The notes beneath the pieces were generated by a model. That model did not search any database, was not told the DNA's origin, and saw only the letters and a list, made by a program, of their open reading frames with translations. The translations under genes were made by a program, and so were the position numbers. This document shows, one piece after another, positions 24,293 to 36,800 of a stretch of 64,000 bases of DNA; position 1 is the stretch's first letter, and each line of letters begins with the position of its first letter. Origin of the DNA: Juglans regia (taxonomy: Eukaryota; Streptophyta; Magnoliopsida; Fagales; Juglandaceae); the NCBI RefSeq assembly GCF_001411555.2, contig NC_049905.1:5022001-5086000 (forward strand), written 5' to 3'.

Positions 24293-25406
24293 AAAGTTGG
24301 CCTCAAAGTGGAGAAAGCACCACCACATGTCATATAGGAAATGACCAATCATAGGTGAACAGATCATGCTCCCACAGAAAAGAAAATAAAACCGAAAGGC
24401 CATGCAAATCTCATCAACATTAATGTATATATAGTTTCTCTAGCAAAGACGATGACTACTCCAATTCATAAACTTAAAAGCTTTAGATATTTAACAAGAA
24501 AAATATCTAAAGTCTTAACTCTCTAAAGTCTTTGATTTTCCTAAAAATATTTTGGAACCCAAAGGCCCCATATTTTTTTTTCCCAAACTCCACCCAGAAA
24601 CACAATTAAGTTAAAAAAAAAAAAATCTAGAAAAATCAAAGATACAACATTCTAAAAACCATTTCTTCCAAATAATGACAAATCTTCATTATATATATAT
24701 ATATATATTATCGGATATAACATATCTAAATAAATCTAAACAGATCTAAACAAATCTTCCAAATAATAATAACCCACGGCTCTAGCATTTTGCAGCTAAA
24801 TATATCTAAACAGATACTCCTCTAACATTCAAACAGATCTAATCCATAAAAATACTCCTCAAACATTCAAACATTCTAAAAAAAAAAAAAACCCAAAATA
24901 ACAAAAAGAGAACAAAACAGAGGGAAGAAAGAAAATATACCCAAACGAAAATTCGTTCTAATCTCTTGGATCCCAAGCTTAAGCACTTCCACAGTTCGAC
25001 ATCGTAGATAGCAGAGAGAGTGATTTAGGGATGGGCTATGGCATCGCAGATGCAAGCGCAGGCGTAGAGCAGAGCGAGAGAGAACAGATGAGAGAAAGGA
25101 ATCAGGGGGAGGGAGGCGTAGGGCATCGCACTTCGCAGAGGAGAGAGAGACCATATGAGAGTTGAGTGTGATTCCGGGGGCTAGGGTTTCACCCAAATAA
25201 TTTACGATGCTCTTATACCTAAACCCGAGTACCGGGTTTAAAACCGGTATACGGGTGTTAAAAACCGCATCCGGGCCAGATGGGCCCGAGTTTTAAAAAG
25301 CGGGTACCGGCCCGGGTGTATTCCGGGCCAGAACCCGTAACCAGAATTCGGATAACCAGGTTCTGGACCGGGCAGGGAAAAAATTCGGCCCGGATGAACA
25401 ATCTTA

Positions 25407-28400
25407 GTCTTAACACTTCTTCTTCCATTTATTTGTGGTCAGAAACCTGTGAAGAAAAGCAGCAACAATATGTTAATTTCAAGAGAATACCTTACAGCTG
25501 GTCCGGCTGTCTATCCCCAAATAACAGCCCCAAATAATAACCATACACGTAAGTGGTTCAATTTATGTATCCTGCATCCACCCTATAGAAGATCACAAAC
25601 TCCACAAAAACTTATGTGCCCTCATCTTCCACCCTGACCAGAGAGACAAACCCAGAGAAAACCAAGTGTCGTGCCCCTTCGTCTTCCACCCTGACCAAAT
25701 CCAGAGAACACCTTGCCGAGCCGAGACAAGCTCTTTCCTTCCGAGCCAAGAAGGACGGAGATCGTCCCCCCGAACCGAGACGAACTGATCTCGCGACCCC
25801 CAAGCACCCATCCCAAACCCAAGGGTCTTGAAGTGTCCCATTCGAGAATACTGCCCCATTCACTAGCTGAGTTTTTTCTTTTCTTTTTGGTTCGTTTGGC
25901 CTTCGACAGCAACGGAGACTGAGAGAGCGACCTACAGTGGAGTCGAAGGCAGCGAGAAAATGGCAGCGAGCTGAGCATTGCAAATCTGAAAAAATGGCAG
26001 TGTGGTTTTCATAGGGTGATCAACACTCTTTTTTTTTTTTCGTATAGAAAAATAAGATTTGTGTGTTAAGGTGGTGCTAGGTGCTATCGGCGATGGTGGA
26101 AGAAATTGTGCTCTGTTTTTGAGGAGCAAAAACAGAGGTTTGTTGGGCGGCATCTAGGCTATTTTCATGGTGACGACGGACTGATTTTGAGATACTGCCT
26201 CATTCACCACTCTTTTTTTTTTTTTTTTTTGGTATGAAAAAAATGAGATTTGTGTGTTACGGTAGTGCTGGCTGCTATCGGTGGTGGTGCTACGAAGAAA
26301 TTGTGCTCTGTTTTTGGAGGTTTGTTGGGCAGCGTTTGGGCTATTTTAATGGTTGTTCAAATATGAGAATTAATTATTTCAGTTGCAGGAGGTGGCAATG
26401 CCATAATCCTTATGCAGTCTGATATTGTTGCAGCCAAGATTATATACAAATCACACTAGAAGCAAATGACATTCAGATAAAATACACTTCCTTTTTGTGA
26501 AAATAGAATGTAAGGTGATATCGTGGATCAAGAGCCCATTAAAAAACATGTGTTTCTTCCAAAGTTTCAAGAGTACTCAAATATAAACAATAGCCATTTC
26601 CAAACTCAGTGCAAAAATAAAATTTAACATTAGAATACAAAACATGTAATTTTTAAACTTAGTGCAAATACAAAACTTATAAATGCCATTTTCAAACTCA
26701 GTGCAAATTTAAAACAATAGAGAACGTAAATCCAATCCACTATACATGCCATTTCCAAACTTAACATTAGAATACAAAACATGTCACTTTGGCTGAAATA
26801 TTGCAAATACAAAGTCTATCCAGTTGTAGTATCTAACCAAAAGAAAGTCCATCAAATTTATTTGGTAACCGAGAACTAACTCACTTTACATGAAACTAGC
26901 ATGCGTTTTATGAGTATTATGAAATACTAATGATATAAATGTGGTCCTTGGTAAATTGAAATACAACATACTCAACTCAACTAAGCATTAATCCCAAATA
27001 TATGAGTCTTAAAACCACATAGAAGAGTATCCTGTTAACTCCACAGCAAAGAACTAAAGTGCTTCCTATATTTTAGCATCCTGTGTCATATATTCTTCTT
27101 TGCATCAGATTATCTTATCACTTTTCTTAAATCCATGCATAAACTCTTGTTGAACCTAATCTCTCCAAATAAATTAAATGCCGTTTCATTGTTGGAAGCA
27201 AATAATAAACTGTATATCAACCTCAACCTCAAATTATAAACATTTCAGAAAAATCAGTGAATTAATTAAGGCTAACCTTTAGCATGTCACCTTCACTAAA
27301 TGCCCTCCGCATTCCATAAACTGCACCAAAATCCATGCTGTGATTGGATCAAGGCTCACAAACGGTTCTTCCAAGTATGCTCAAATTTGACGCAAGTGAT
27401 TCCTCTTGATTGAATGAAATGATAACACCACCCCAAGTAATGGTCTCATGTACACTACTTGTGTATGGGGGGGTTGCACCATTGCACTTATTAATAAAAT
27501 CTTCTACTAAAAATTAAATAAAGGGAAACTCAGTAACAGAATGTGTTTAGAGAAGTTATTTTTAGTGACTAACAATGTCTTGAGGCTATTGGAAATTGGA
27601 CCAGTTTATCATGTTTTCATAAGATTCTATGTCTGCTCCCTCTAATTCTAAAATGTGTTTAGAGAAGTTCTGGGAAAATATGTTAATCGACAGAGTACAA
27701 AACTAAGTTACAAACAGAACAAAGGACAAAGGTACCTTCCACATCAGGTTCTTTGGATGAGTTACTGATGGTTAGCAAAATGAGGAGTACTAGCCAGCAT
27801 ATGGTTAGCTTTAGAGGATGCCAGCTTAAAACATTTACAAACATGCAACAGTCCTCAATTTCCAAGGAGTATTCACTTGGTGACCTCCTGCCCAGTTTCT
27901 AGAACTCTACATAAAGGAAAATAAAGCACCAAGGAATACATTGTTAAATACTATTTGTCTGGAAATGCAAAATAACACTTCATCCATTATTCTCTTTGTC
28001 CCACAATACATGAGTGTTTTAAAATGGCATGCCATTTGATAAAAGAATAAAAATCTTCTTATTGCGCTTGGAAATCCGAGGCTTTTACCATTCAGTATAT
28101 ATTTTAGCAGAAACAGTCGAAGCAAAGTCATGAGAGTGTTCAAAGTAGTTCAACAATAATAAGTTTTCAAAACGCAAAAAGGCAAGTCCTTTTTTCTTTA
28201 AAGTGGGTGCCAGTTGATACAAATCCCTTAAAATGTCCCTACTAGTTAAACAAAAGTTTCCTTGGCTAGAACCAAGGAACATGCAAAAGTGCAAGGTATT
28301 AAGGCACATCAGCCAGCTCAAACAGAGCACGTAGAGTAATAAAGGAAACCTCACGATCAGCACAAATCCATGGAGACAATTTCGGATGTCAGGCCAGATT

Positions 28401-28681
28401 TGAGTACAGCTCACGGACTCAATCCCAGTATGAAGATCTATGTCTGAAATCAAGGGAAATATTCAAAGTGTCCTTTTATATCCCAGCACCTTCCATTTAT
28501 TATTAATTGTCCACGATACTCTCCTTCCTTCCTAGTGTATAATGTCAACTCTGTCAGTCTTTCTGTTTAAATACAGCTTGTAACCTTTGCTTGTTGTTCA
28601 CGTTGATAAGAAATACAAAAGTGATATTTTATTTCTTTTTCAATTCTCTTCTCAAGGATCCTAAAGAGACCTAACACTTCA
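25407..28681. other. Unresolved patchwork between two hAT elements
   Basis: 25420-25442 continues the dispersed 'ttatttgtggtcag' repeat. 25600-25990 is GC-rich with open frames on both strands but no recognisable domain. Two similar blocks follow poly-T runs at 26027-26040 and 26213-26231 ('gagatttgtgtgtta', 'gtgctatcggcg'). 26570-26800 contains repeated 'ccaaactcagtgcaaa'. The only exon-like piece I can name tentatively is at 27277-27337. Several minus-strand frames look like noncoding DNA. Confidence 0.4.
27277..27337 (-). pseudogene. Exon-like fragment, possibly from a CCT-domain protein
   Basis: After an acceptor (AATCACAG) the minus strand reads ATG and the peptide MDFGAVYGMRRAFSEGDM, then a GTTAGC donor. 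The motif (M)RRAFSEGD resembles the conserved short motif of plant CCT-family regulators. It is 61 nt and isolated, and no CCT domain was found nearby. The assignment is weak. Confidence 0.3.
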
Positions 28682-28855
28682 TGAGAGGTAGGACTGAACA
28701 ATTTAACCGTGTAATCGGTTAGACCGAATTATCGACCCGACCCGAAAATGAAAAACGGGTAAACAATTCCGTTTCCACTTTTTCCGTATAAAACGGTTCG
28801 GTGTTGGGTAATTACCCGTTACCCGAAACTTTCGTAACCCTTGATTTTCAAAAAG

Positions 28856-29090
28856 AGTTTTGCTACACGACCTCTATCACACTCCACATTCCATATTTTT
28901 TTAAATTTTTTTAATTTTTAATATTAAAATTTTTTTTTGAGTTTATTCTTTTTAAATTATTTCAATTTTTTTATCCATTATTCATATAATAAATATTTAA
29001 TAAAAGAAAAAAAAATTAAAAATAATGTAGAGAATAGAGTATTAAGAATTAAGAAGTTGTGAAGATTTTTTATTTTAAAAAAACACTATC
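28856..29090. repeat. Short inverted-repeat element, family B (nested)
   Basis: It begins 'gagttttgctacacgacctc' and ends 'ttgtgaagattttttatttt'. A second copy lies at 60063-60290 with the same ends and the same AT-rich body ('tattcatataataaatattt'). It is non-coding. Confidence 0.6.
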
Positions 29091-29123
29091 TGGAGAAGGG
29101 TAACAGGAGTGAGATTCAGAAAA

Positions 29124-29290
29124 GAGTAATGCTACGTACAGTCGTGGAATGCGCAAACGCCGTGAAGTCATTTTAAGAAAGAGTGAGATCCACTATTAAA
29201 AAATTAATTTCTTTTTATGTGGATCCTATATTTATTTATTTTTTTCAAAATGACTGCACGGCATTTACATACTCAATTACAAGTATCATT
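29124..29290. repeat. Short inverted-repeat element, family A (nested)
   Basis: It is a member of the family described at 5835-6005 and the best preserved in its inner arms ('gcgcaaacgccgtgaagtca' against 'tgactgcacggcatt'). It is nested inside the hAT element. Confidence 0.65.
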
Positions 29291-30253
29291 TTCCTTCACA
29301 AGATTTTTGTACTTTCATGCTTTATGATTAGCTTCCGTAGAGGAAGAAAAAGTTACCATCTTGATCTATTATTATTATTATTATTAAAAAAATTATTTTT
29401 GTACCTTGGGAAGGCCATTTGCCTCGTGTTGTCTCTGAATCTCTGACAAACAACCCGCATGTGGCCTCCGCACGTCCAAAAAGCCTGTGTCATAATTTAA
29501 TACTCGTTAATCCTCACAGTAATACTATTCATTATTTTAATTTTTATTATATTCTCGTTATCTTATAAAATAATATTAAATAATTAAAAATTATTTATTA
29601 TATTTTATTTATAAACTTGTCATCTAATATTACATCTTATCCCAACTAGCCTAAAAACAAGATTTTATAATTTATTGTAAAATGAAATACGAGCTCCCTT
29701 ATATATGAGAAATGATAAAATAACTATTTTTTTACAATTTTTCTTAAAAATATTTATTTTAGTTTTAATTTTAATTTGATCTGTTTAAAATTTTTAAAAA
29801 AATATTATTTTATTGATAAGTTGTAAATAAAGTGTAATAGATTTGTAAGGCTATCATTGCTTTTCTTCTTTTTCTTATTATTATTATTACTTTTTTTAAT
29901 TTGATAACTAATTAACTTTCAGGGAATACCCGTTTCTTCCGATAGAATAATCGGGTTGGCCAATTAGTCAATAGGCCAACGGCCAAACGGAAGCTTTGCT
30001 TGTTCAGGTCGGGTCGGAAGAAATGGTTTTCGGGCCGGGTGAACATTGAGAGGTGCGAGGATCCTGTGATATACAGCCTCCTACCACATTTTCTCGTCAT
30101 AAATATTGTATAGGACTTATGCAAAAGAAGGGTGTGCATCATCCTTTTCTAATAAAACTACTCAAAAAATGATAGCTAATTAGTTGTCATGTATACTGTG
30201 TAGACTGTAGAGTAAGCTATCAGCAATTAACATTAGTGCAAAATAACTGTTAC

Positions 30254-30562
30254 CTCAGAAACTTGACAGTTGCTTACATACGACTTCCAAGGTTGAGGTT
30301 CCAATACAAGAATGCCACCCTGCTTAAGAAAAGAACATTTTCTGAATAGATGGTTCAATAGACCTTACATGACAAGGTGGAAGTACCATAAAATCAGAAT
30401 TACCGTCGGATAAAGCCCCATCAATAATTCAAAGAAAAAAATGTGCATAATAAGAAAATATAAATAACAATTACTGGATGAAGCAATCTCCAAATCTTTG
30501 AAAATAATGTAATCAATCCTTCATCACCCCAATTAAGATGAATCCATTTTGTTACACTCAAA
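30254..30562 (-). pseudogene. Two exons of a BIN3/MePCE-type (7SK-like) RNA methyltransferase
   Basis: Exon one (30562-30475) reads LSVTKWIHLNWGDEGLI, then TLFSKIWRLLHP. Exon two (30319-30254) reads GGILVLEPQPWKSY, then VSNCQVSE. Both are GT/AG bounded and phase-compatible. The motifs TKWIHLNWGD and LEPQPWKSY are hallmarks of the BIN3 domain, the methyltransferases that cap 7SK snRNA and relatives. I found neither the SAM-binding exon (DIGCNxG) upstream nor the C-terminal exons downstream. The usual 'KNRRVSET' is changed to SNCQVSE. It is likely a gene relic or captured fragment. Confidence 0.65.
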
Positions 30563-30699
30563 CTGCAATGCAGGAAAAAAGCATTTCACCAAACAAGCAG
30601 ATATTAAGGTTAAGCAAAAACATGAACAAAAAATGAGAGATTATAATAGCACTAAAATTTTTTACCGTGTTTCCCATCCCCCACCGGCCCACCCCCTTC

Positions 30700-30940
30700 T
30701 TTTTCTTGAATAAAAGACAGCTTGGTCATTCAGGTTGGCTGCTTTCATTCATTGGTAGAGTTGCAAATCGAGCTGCAATTCATGGTGGAAAATTTGCTTT
30801 GTCTGTTGATGTTGAAACTGTATGGATGGAAGACTGTCCTGATATAGTCCTTCCTCTTATTTCCTTTGACAAGTCTTGTATGGTCTGATTTTTTATGCAA
30901 TGAAATCTTTCCTTTCACCAAAAAAAAAAAAAAAAAAAAA
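30700..30940 (+). mobile_element. 5'-truncated LINE 3' end with poly-A
   Basis: A short frame ends VANRAAIHGGKF, then VWMEDCPDIVLPLISFDK, the usual last residues of plant LINE RNase H proteins (…VWMEDCPxxL…). A stop, about 30 bases of 3' UTR and a 21-A tract (30920-30940) follow. I could not see a convincing target duplication. Confidence 0.6.
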
Positions 30941-32444
30941 GAATCTGTTTGCCTTAGTGTTATGTTTTTACTTGTTTTTCAATTAATTTGTGTTAATATA
31001 AACATTTTTCCTCTACATAGATGATAATGACAAAATAAGGCATTTTCAAGCAATGTCAGCCGTCAGGGTATGTATGGGTTTCATTTTTCCTGTAAAGATG
31101 TTACAGTAAAGTACTTTAGATGGCTCGATGTACTTGGTTATGAAGTTAGATTTTACACTAACTATATGTGCACATCAGGTTGCTACCTATATCTTTAAAC
31201 TCAAAATGGCAGAGAGCTAATAATTATTAGCATTTTAACATCTGTCAGGTATTACATATATCTGAGAGATCAATATTATATATATATATATATATATATG
31301 TCTACATATAGATGGATATATATGAAGTTAAATCAATTTTTATAATGTAACGTAAAACCCAATGATTATTCTTTGTTGTCTTTTTTAGACAACTCATTAA
31401 TTTTTCTGTACATTTTCTCATTGATATATAATTACTTATGACTCACCCTAAAGGATAAAACCATAAAGATAAGGTGTCTGTTCTACATGCCAGATTCACT
31501 ATTGTCCTTCTAATTTAGAACCCCAAGCTACTATATTAATCAGGCTCAGACAGTATATCCTTGCCATGACCACAAAAAAGGAAGGAAAGTACAGGAATAT
31601 CAACATCTCACAGCTTAGAGCACAACGTACACAGCTTAGAGCACCACGCAGGAAAAAGGCAGAGATACAAACACATAATTCCCAGAGAGGACAATCAAGA
31701 AAAAGCGGTGGAAAACAGCATTCTACAACAACGAAATGTAACCCAATTTTGGAAATCAAAGAAATGCAAAAGATTCAGAAAAGCTGTGGGATTTAGCATG
31801 GAAGAGAGAAATCCGAAGCTAAGTAGAGACAATCCAAGAAACAGAGTTTGAGAATCACATTTTAGTGGGAAACGTCGTTGGTGTACCTTCTCCATGGTGG
31901 GTTCCCCCAATCTTCAAATTGCACAGTGGTGTGATGGCAGTGCACTTCCCTCCCCTCTCTCTGTCTCTCGAACATTCTCTCTCGTGAACGCACGTAATAC
32001 AGCTTGCCCACAATCACTAAGTCTATTAATAATGGAATCTAAAGGATGGATTAGCCATGTATGCCAAAGGAAGAAGCTCTCAGGGGTTGATTTGCAGGTA
32101 GCTTTCGAACGGAGAAGTAGAAAGAGGGGAGCTCGGGATTGTACCCACGGAGATCGGGCGGGAAAATAAAAAGTAATCGGGTGGTTTGGAGCCCGGACTC
32201 AATAGCGAAGGATATAATCGTCGCAACATGTATTAACTTACTTACGGCGCTACGTTCCGTCGCGATATGGATAAAGGTCGCTGCAAAAACTAAGTTTATA
32301 AAGCCTCCGAGTATTTCTTGCAAGTTGTTAAAAGTAAGCGGCGAAAACATAATCGTTGCAATTTTTTGTTATTGCGGCGATTTTATTAGCAACGATATTT
32401 AATTCGCTGGGATACGATCTATTTCTTATTGTGACTGTAAAATA
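30941..32444. other. Unresolved region
   Basis: Bases 31022-31070 look like a small plus-strand exon (acceptor CTACATAG, peptide DNDKIRHFQAMSAVR, donor GTATGT), but I cannot name it. A TA microsatellite lies at 31277-31300. 31900-32000 is CT-rich. 32215-32400 is dense in CGTCGCAA/GCGGCGA words unlike its surroundings and may be transposon subterminal sequence. No complete gene is supported. Confidence 0.35.
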
Positions 32445-33809
32445 AGCTGTGAATTAATGTAAAAATATAATTATATACTCAACTAATTAATTAGGTACGA
32501 GAGATAGGAAATATAATTATAAAAGATGTATAAAAGTAAGAATTATTTTTTACCCTAATAATTAATGGAAAAGCTAAGAGATAAAAAACAGTGGTACTAA
32601 CAGTGCTTGTAGGTCCATTGTTTCCAAAACACCATCCCGGCCCTTATTACACCCTCGAATGCTTAAGTCGAAATTTCAGCCAATACCTCCAAAGGGGACA
32701 TATGAAAATATAAACTATGAAATAAATTAAACGAAACAACTCCGACACCTACGTACTTTCCAACAAACTACTACGTACATAACGATATCATCTTTTGTAT
32801 GCATGTATATTAATATATATATATAATAATATTAATGCAACTTATATTATAACTAGTAAATTTGGTGAATAATGTTAGGAACAAGCTATCCCATGTAGCA
32901 ACTAGCAAGTATCGTATAGGTCTTTTGTAAAAAAATAAGTTTCACTAAAAAAAATATATATTTTCTTTACACTTTTTTAATGTGTGGTCTGGTCTATCTT
33001 TACAAAAGTATTATGCTATGACGGGACTTTTACTGATTATGCCTCAAATTTGATAGTATCACTTCTTTTCATGGATTAGGCTTTAATCGATTGTTTGTCA
33101 GTCTAAAATAGCCGGCCGACTAATTGTTTATGTTCTCTGAAGATGCAACCCAACGAACCGAGTGTTCGATGTGGGCTTTGTTCCGGCCATTCTCGTACAA
33201 CTTACCACTCACAAATATTCAAGCCCAATAAGATCTTTAATCAAATTCTTATTGCTTTTTAACTCATCATTATTTTGAGGAAAAGTCACATATTATCCCA
33301 GAAATTGTCACTTATTTTGCAAAATGGCAATAAAGTTAAAAGAAATTATATTTGCAGTCATAAAGTACACAAACGTCATACACTCATTTTAAAAATAGTG
33401 AGTTAATATGAAATCCACATGAAAAAATTAAATTTTTGAATGGTAAACTCCATTCTTTTTTAAAAAGAGTATGTAACACTTGCACAACCCATAACTGTAT
33501 TTAATATTATTCGTCAAGTTAATCACCAACCAACTTATCACTTCACCTCCAAATTTTATAAGTAATTTAACCCCTTGTTTAAATCCAATATAATATTGTT
33601 GACTTCGAGATACTTGATAATTAAAAATAAGTAATGTACTGGTACGATATAAAAGGTTGGATCTTAATGGGAGAAGACAAATTGCAAAAAGGAGAAGTTT
33701 GAGAGATAAAGTTGGATTAGTAATTTGATGGTCGCATTGTAAAATGAGTACTAGTAATTTGAGGAGATGATCAAGTGTAATTTCTCTATTATTTCATTTT
33801 ACTATCATT
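32445..33809 (-). pseudogene. Decayed third ankyrin-PGG paralogue (fragment)
   Basis: The order matches copy 1 from intron 3 through exon 3 and then intron 1, but exon 2 is deleted; sequence at about 32703 jumps from exon 3 to the segment equivalent to 5170. The exon 3 relic (32598-32703) keeps 'gtgttttggaaacaatgg' but has in-frame stops. Homology ends at about 33809, where a LINE begins, and resumes for about 50 bases after the LINE (37078-37130, matching 6249-6300). Exon 1 and all 3' exons are missing. Confidence 0.75.
33341..33512. repeat. Short inverted-repeat element, family A
   Basis: This is the paralogous copy of the element at 5835-6005, inside the decayed ankyrin fragment. Confidence 0.6.
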
Positions 33810-36800
33810 CCCCTTAAAGGTTGTCTGCTCCATCTACTCAAAGTTAAAACTGAGCAACTAAGACAGCTACAGCTGAATGAAGAATCCACAAATGTAGAGG
33901 AAATAAAAATTTTAAGAAGAGAGTTGGAAATTTTACTAGAGCAGGAAGATATTAGATGGAGGTAAAGAGCAACAATGCACTGGTATCATCAGGGGGAAAA
34001 GAATACCAAATACTTTCATGCTTGTGCAACTGAAAGAAAAATGAAAAGCTATATAAAGCAGATTAGAGATGTTTCTAATAAAGTGCAAACAGAAAGGGAA
34101 AAGAAAGAAAAAGCTTTCAGAGACTACTTTGAAGGTATATTTTCTTCATCAATTCCCTCAACTGAGGATATTGAAGCTGTGTTGGAAGTTGTAGAGACTA
34201 AAGTCACTGATCAGATAAATGATGAACTGGGCAGTATGTTTACAACAGAGGAGGTAGAACAAACACTTTTATCAAATTTTCCCTCTCAAGTCACCTGGGT
34301 CTTATGGATTTGGAGCAGGGTTTTATCAGCAGCATTGGAGTACTGTGAAGAATGAGGTGTGTTCTGTAGTTCTTGATCTTTTAAATAATGGAATTATTTC
34401 ACCAACTCTGAATTTTACATATATTACTCTGATCCCAAAGGTAAATAGCCCTAAGGTAGTGCAGGACTTTAGACCAATTAGTCTTTGTAACGTACTCTAC
34501 AAAATAGTTTCAAAGACCATATCAAATAGACTGAAGAAAATACTACCTGATATAATAGCATGTAAGTAAAGTGCATTTATACCGGATAGGTTAATATCAG
34601 ATAACATCATGGTAGCTTTTGAGGTTCTCCATACTATGAATTCAAAACAGAAAGGTTCTTAGGGTAGTATGGCCTTGAAACTGGATATGTATAAAGCGTA
34701 TGATCGTGTGGAATGAGACTATCTTAAGGCTTTAATGAGGAAGTTAGGCTTTAAGCAGAATGTTGTGTGTAAAATCAGTAAGACATTCTGTGATTGTAAG
34801 TGGAAATCCAGGTGAAAAGATAGTGCCTAGTTGTGGTTTGAGAAAGGGAGATCCTCTATCTTCCTATCTATTTATTTTATATGCTGAAGGTTTGAGTTCT
34901 TTGATAAATAGAGCAGAACAAAAGGGATTGATAAAAAGGAGTGAAAGTAGCAAGAAGTGGTCCAAGAATACATCATTTGTTGTTTGCAAATGATTGTGTT
35001 ATCTTCTGTAGGACTAGACAAGCTGACTGGAATAACTTGAAGAAAGTACTTTAGATGTATCAAGAAATTAAATAGAAACAAGACTTCTATTTTCTTCAGT
35101 ACAAATACTGGTGTAGGGGTTAAGGATCAGATTAAGAATGCAGTAGGGGCAATAGTGTGTGGGAATTATGAAAAATATTTGGGTTTGCCATCAATAGTTG
35201 GTAAATCTAAGTATAATACATTTAGAGGAGTTAAAGAAAGAATATGGAGGAAGATAGATAGTTGGGAAAATAGCTTTTTGTCTAAGGCAGGGAAAGAAGT
35301 TCTTATCAAGACTATTTTGCAAGCTGTGCCTACTTATACCATGAAAGTATTTAAACTTCCTAAGAGACTTTACAATGAGATTTCAGCTATGTTGGCAAAG
35401 TTTTGGTGGGGCAATAAGCAGGATATGATGGAGATTCATTGGCAGAGGTGGAATTATATGGGAAAGGCAAACAGTAATGTAGGGCTGGCATTTAGAGATA
35501 TAGAAAGTTTTAATTTGGCTTTGCTAGCAAAACATAGTTGGAAGTTCTTACATAATCCTACATCTTTACTATCAAGGGTTTATAAAGAAAATATTTCAGT
35601 AAGGAAAATATATTGACAGCCAAACTAGGAACTTCTCCATCACTAATTTGGTGAAGTGTGTGGATGGCTAAAGATGTAATGAAAGAGGGACTGATATGGC
35701 GTGTAAGGAATGGACAACAAATCAATATATGAGGACAAAAATGGTTGTCAAAGCCATCAGCCTACTGTGTTCAATCTCCTATAACTTCACTGGGGACATG
35801 TGCAAGAGTTAGTGACTTAATAATGGAAGATTTGAAGATTTGGAATGAAGCTACTGTAAAAGAACATTTTAACTGTGATGAGGCTGAATTGATTTGTAGG
35901 TTACCTATTAGTAGCAGTGGATTAGAAGACAAGTTAATATGGGACTTTAGTAAAGATGGCAGATTTTCAGTTCGTAGTGTATACCATGTTGCTCAAGACA
36001 GAAAAAGGAAGTTGTTAGGGGAAAGCTCTACAACAAGGAAATCAGATGAAAGATGGAAGAAGATCTGGAACTTAAATGTCCCAGGTGCAACCAAACATTT
36101 TATATGGAGAGCAGGTAATGAATCTCTTGCAATGAAATCTTTACTTTTCAAAAGGGGGATTAGTGATGTTGTAAACTGCCTTATTTGCTTAAGAGAAGAG
36201 GAAACCATAATGCATGTGTTGTGGAAATGCCTAGCGGCAAATGATGTATGGGCGGAGGCAGCGAGTGCATTGCAGAAATGGGTGGTGACTAGAGAGGATT
36301 TCATGGTGTAGTGGGATAAGTTATGCCACAATCTTGATAAGGAAAAACTAGAGGAAACTGCATCTATACTCAAAGGTATATGACACAGAAGGAATAAAGT
36401 AGTTTTCGATGACAATTTTGTTAGTCCTTCACAGGTTATTAAAATTGCTTTATCAACTCTAAAGGAATACAAGGCGGCACAAGGCAGTAAGAGTGTAAAC
36501 CAGTGTGGTGGGGAAAGAAGGCAAGAGCAGCAACAGTGGAAAATGCCAACAGAGGGAACCCTTAAAGCTAATTTTGATGCAGCAATTGATGAAGCAAATC
36601 AGAGAGTGGGTGTGGGAGTTGTCATCAGGGACAGTGAGGGTAAACTTATGGCTTCATGCTGTGATCGACTTCAAATGATCACTCAAGCTGTAGTTGTAGA
36701 AAGTACTGTTTTGAGGACAGCAGCTAAGCTGTGTTCTGAGTTGGGATTTAACAGAGTCTTGTTTGAAGGTGATGCACAAGTTGTTGTAAATGCAGTAATA

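Larger units (their letters stand above)
22261..25406 (-). mobile_element. hAT-type element carrying host exon fragments
   Basis: The left end TCAGGGTGTTCATCCGG and the inverted right end TAAGATTGTTCATCCGG match at 14 of 17 positions. The flanks are 'gtctttaac' and 'gtcttaac', a likely 8-bp target duplication with one slip. Both subterminal regions are unusually GC-rich and full of CCGGG/CCCGG motifs (22270-22400, 25215-25400), which is typical of plant hAT ends. There is no transposase. The interior instead holds minus-strand exons of a sugar transporter and a NUDIX enzyme, and a CT-rich leader at about 25000-25190 that resembles a 5' UTR and first exon. It is therefore non-autonomous. Confidence 0.7.
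28690..30046. mobile_element. Non-autonomous hAT element with perfect 8-bp target duplication
   Basis: TGAGAGGT occurs immediately before (28682-28689) and after (30047-30054). The ends are AGGACTGAACAATT and, inverted, ATGTTCACCCGGCCCG. The subterminal zones are rich in ACCCG/CGGGT (28705-28835, 29930-30040), like the larger hAT at 22261-25406. The interior is noncoding and holds two nested short elements (28856-29090 and 29124-29290). Confidence 0.7.

Noticed and set aside
25593..25983. Several overlapping frames of 70-120 codons
   Set aside because: They are mutually overlapping on both strands with no recognisable motif, and the region lies between transposon insertions.
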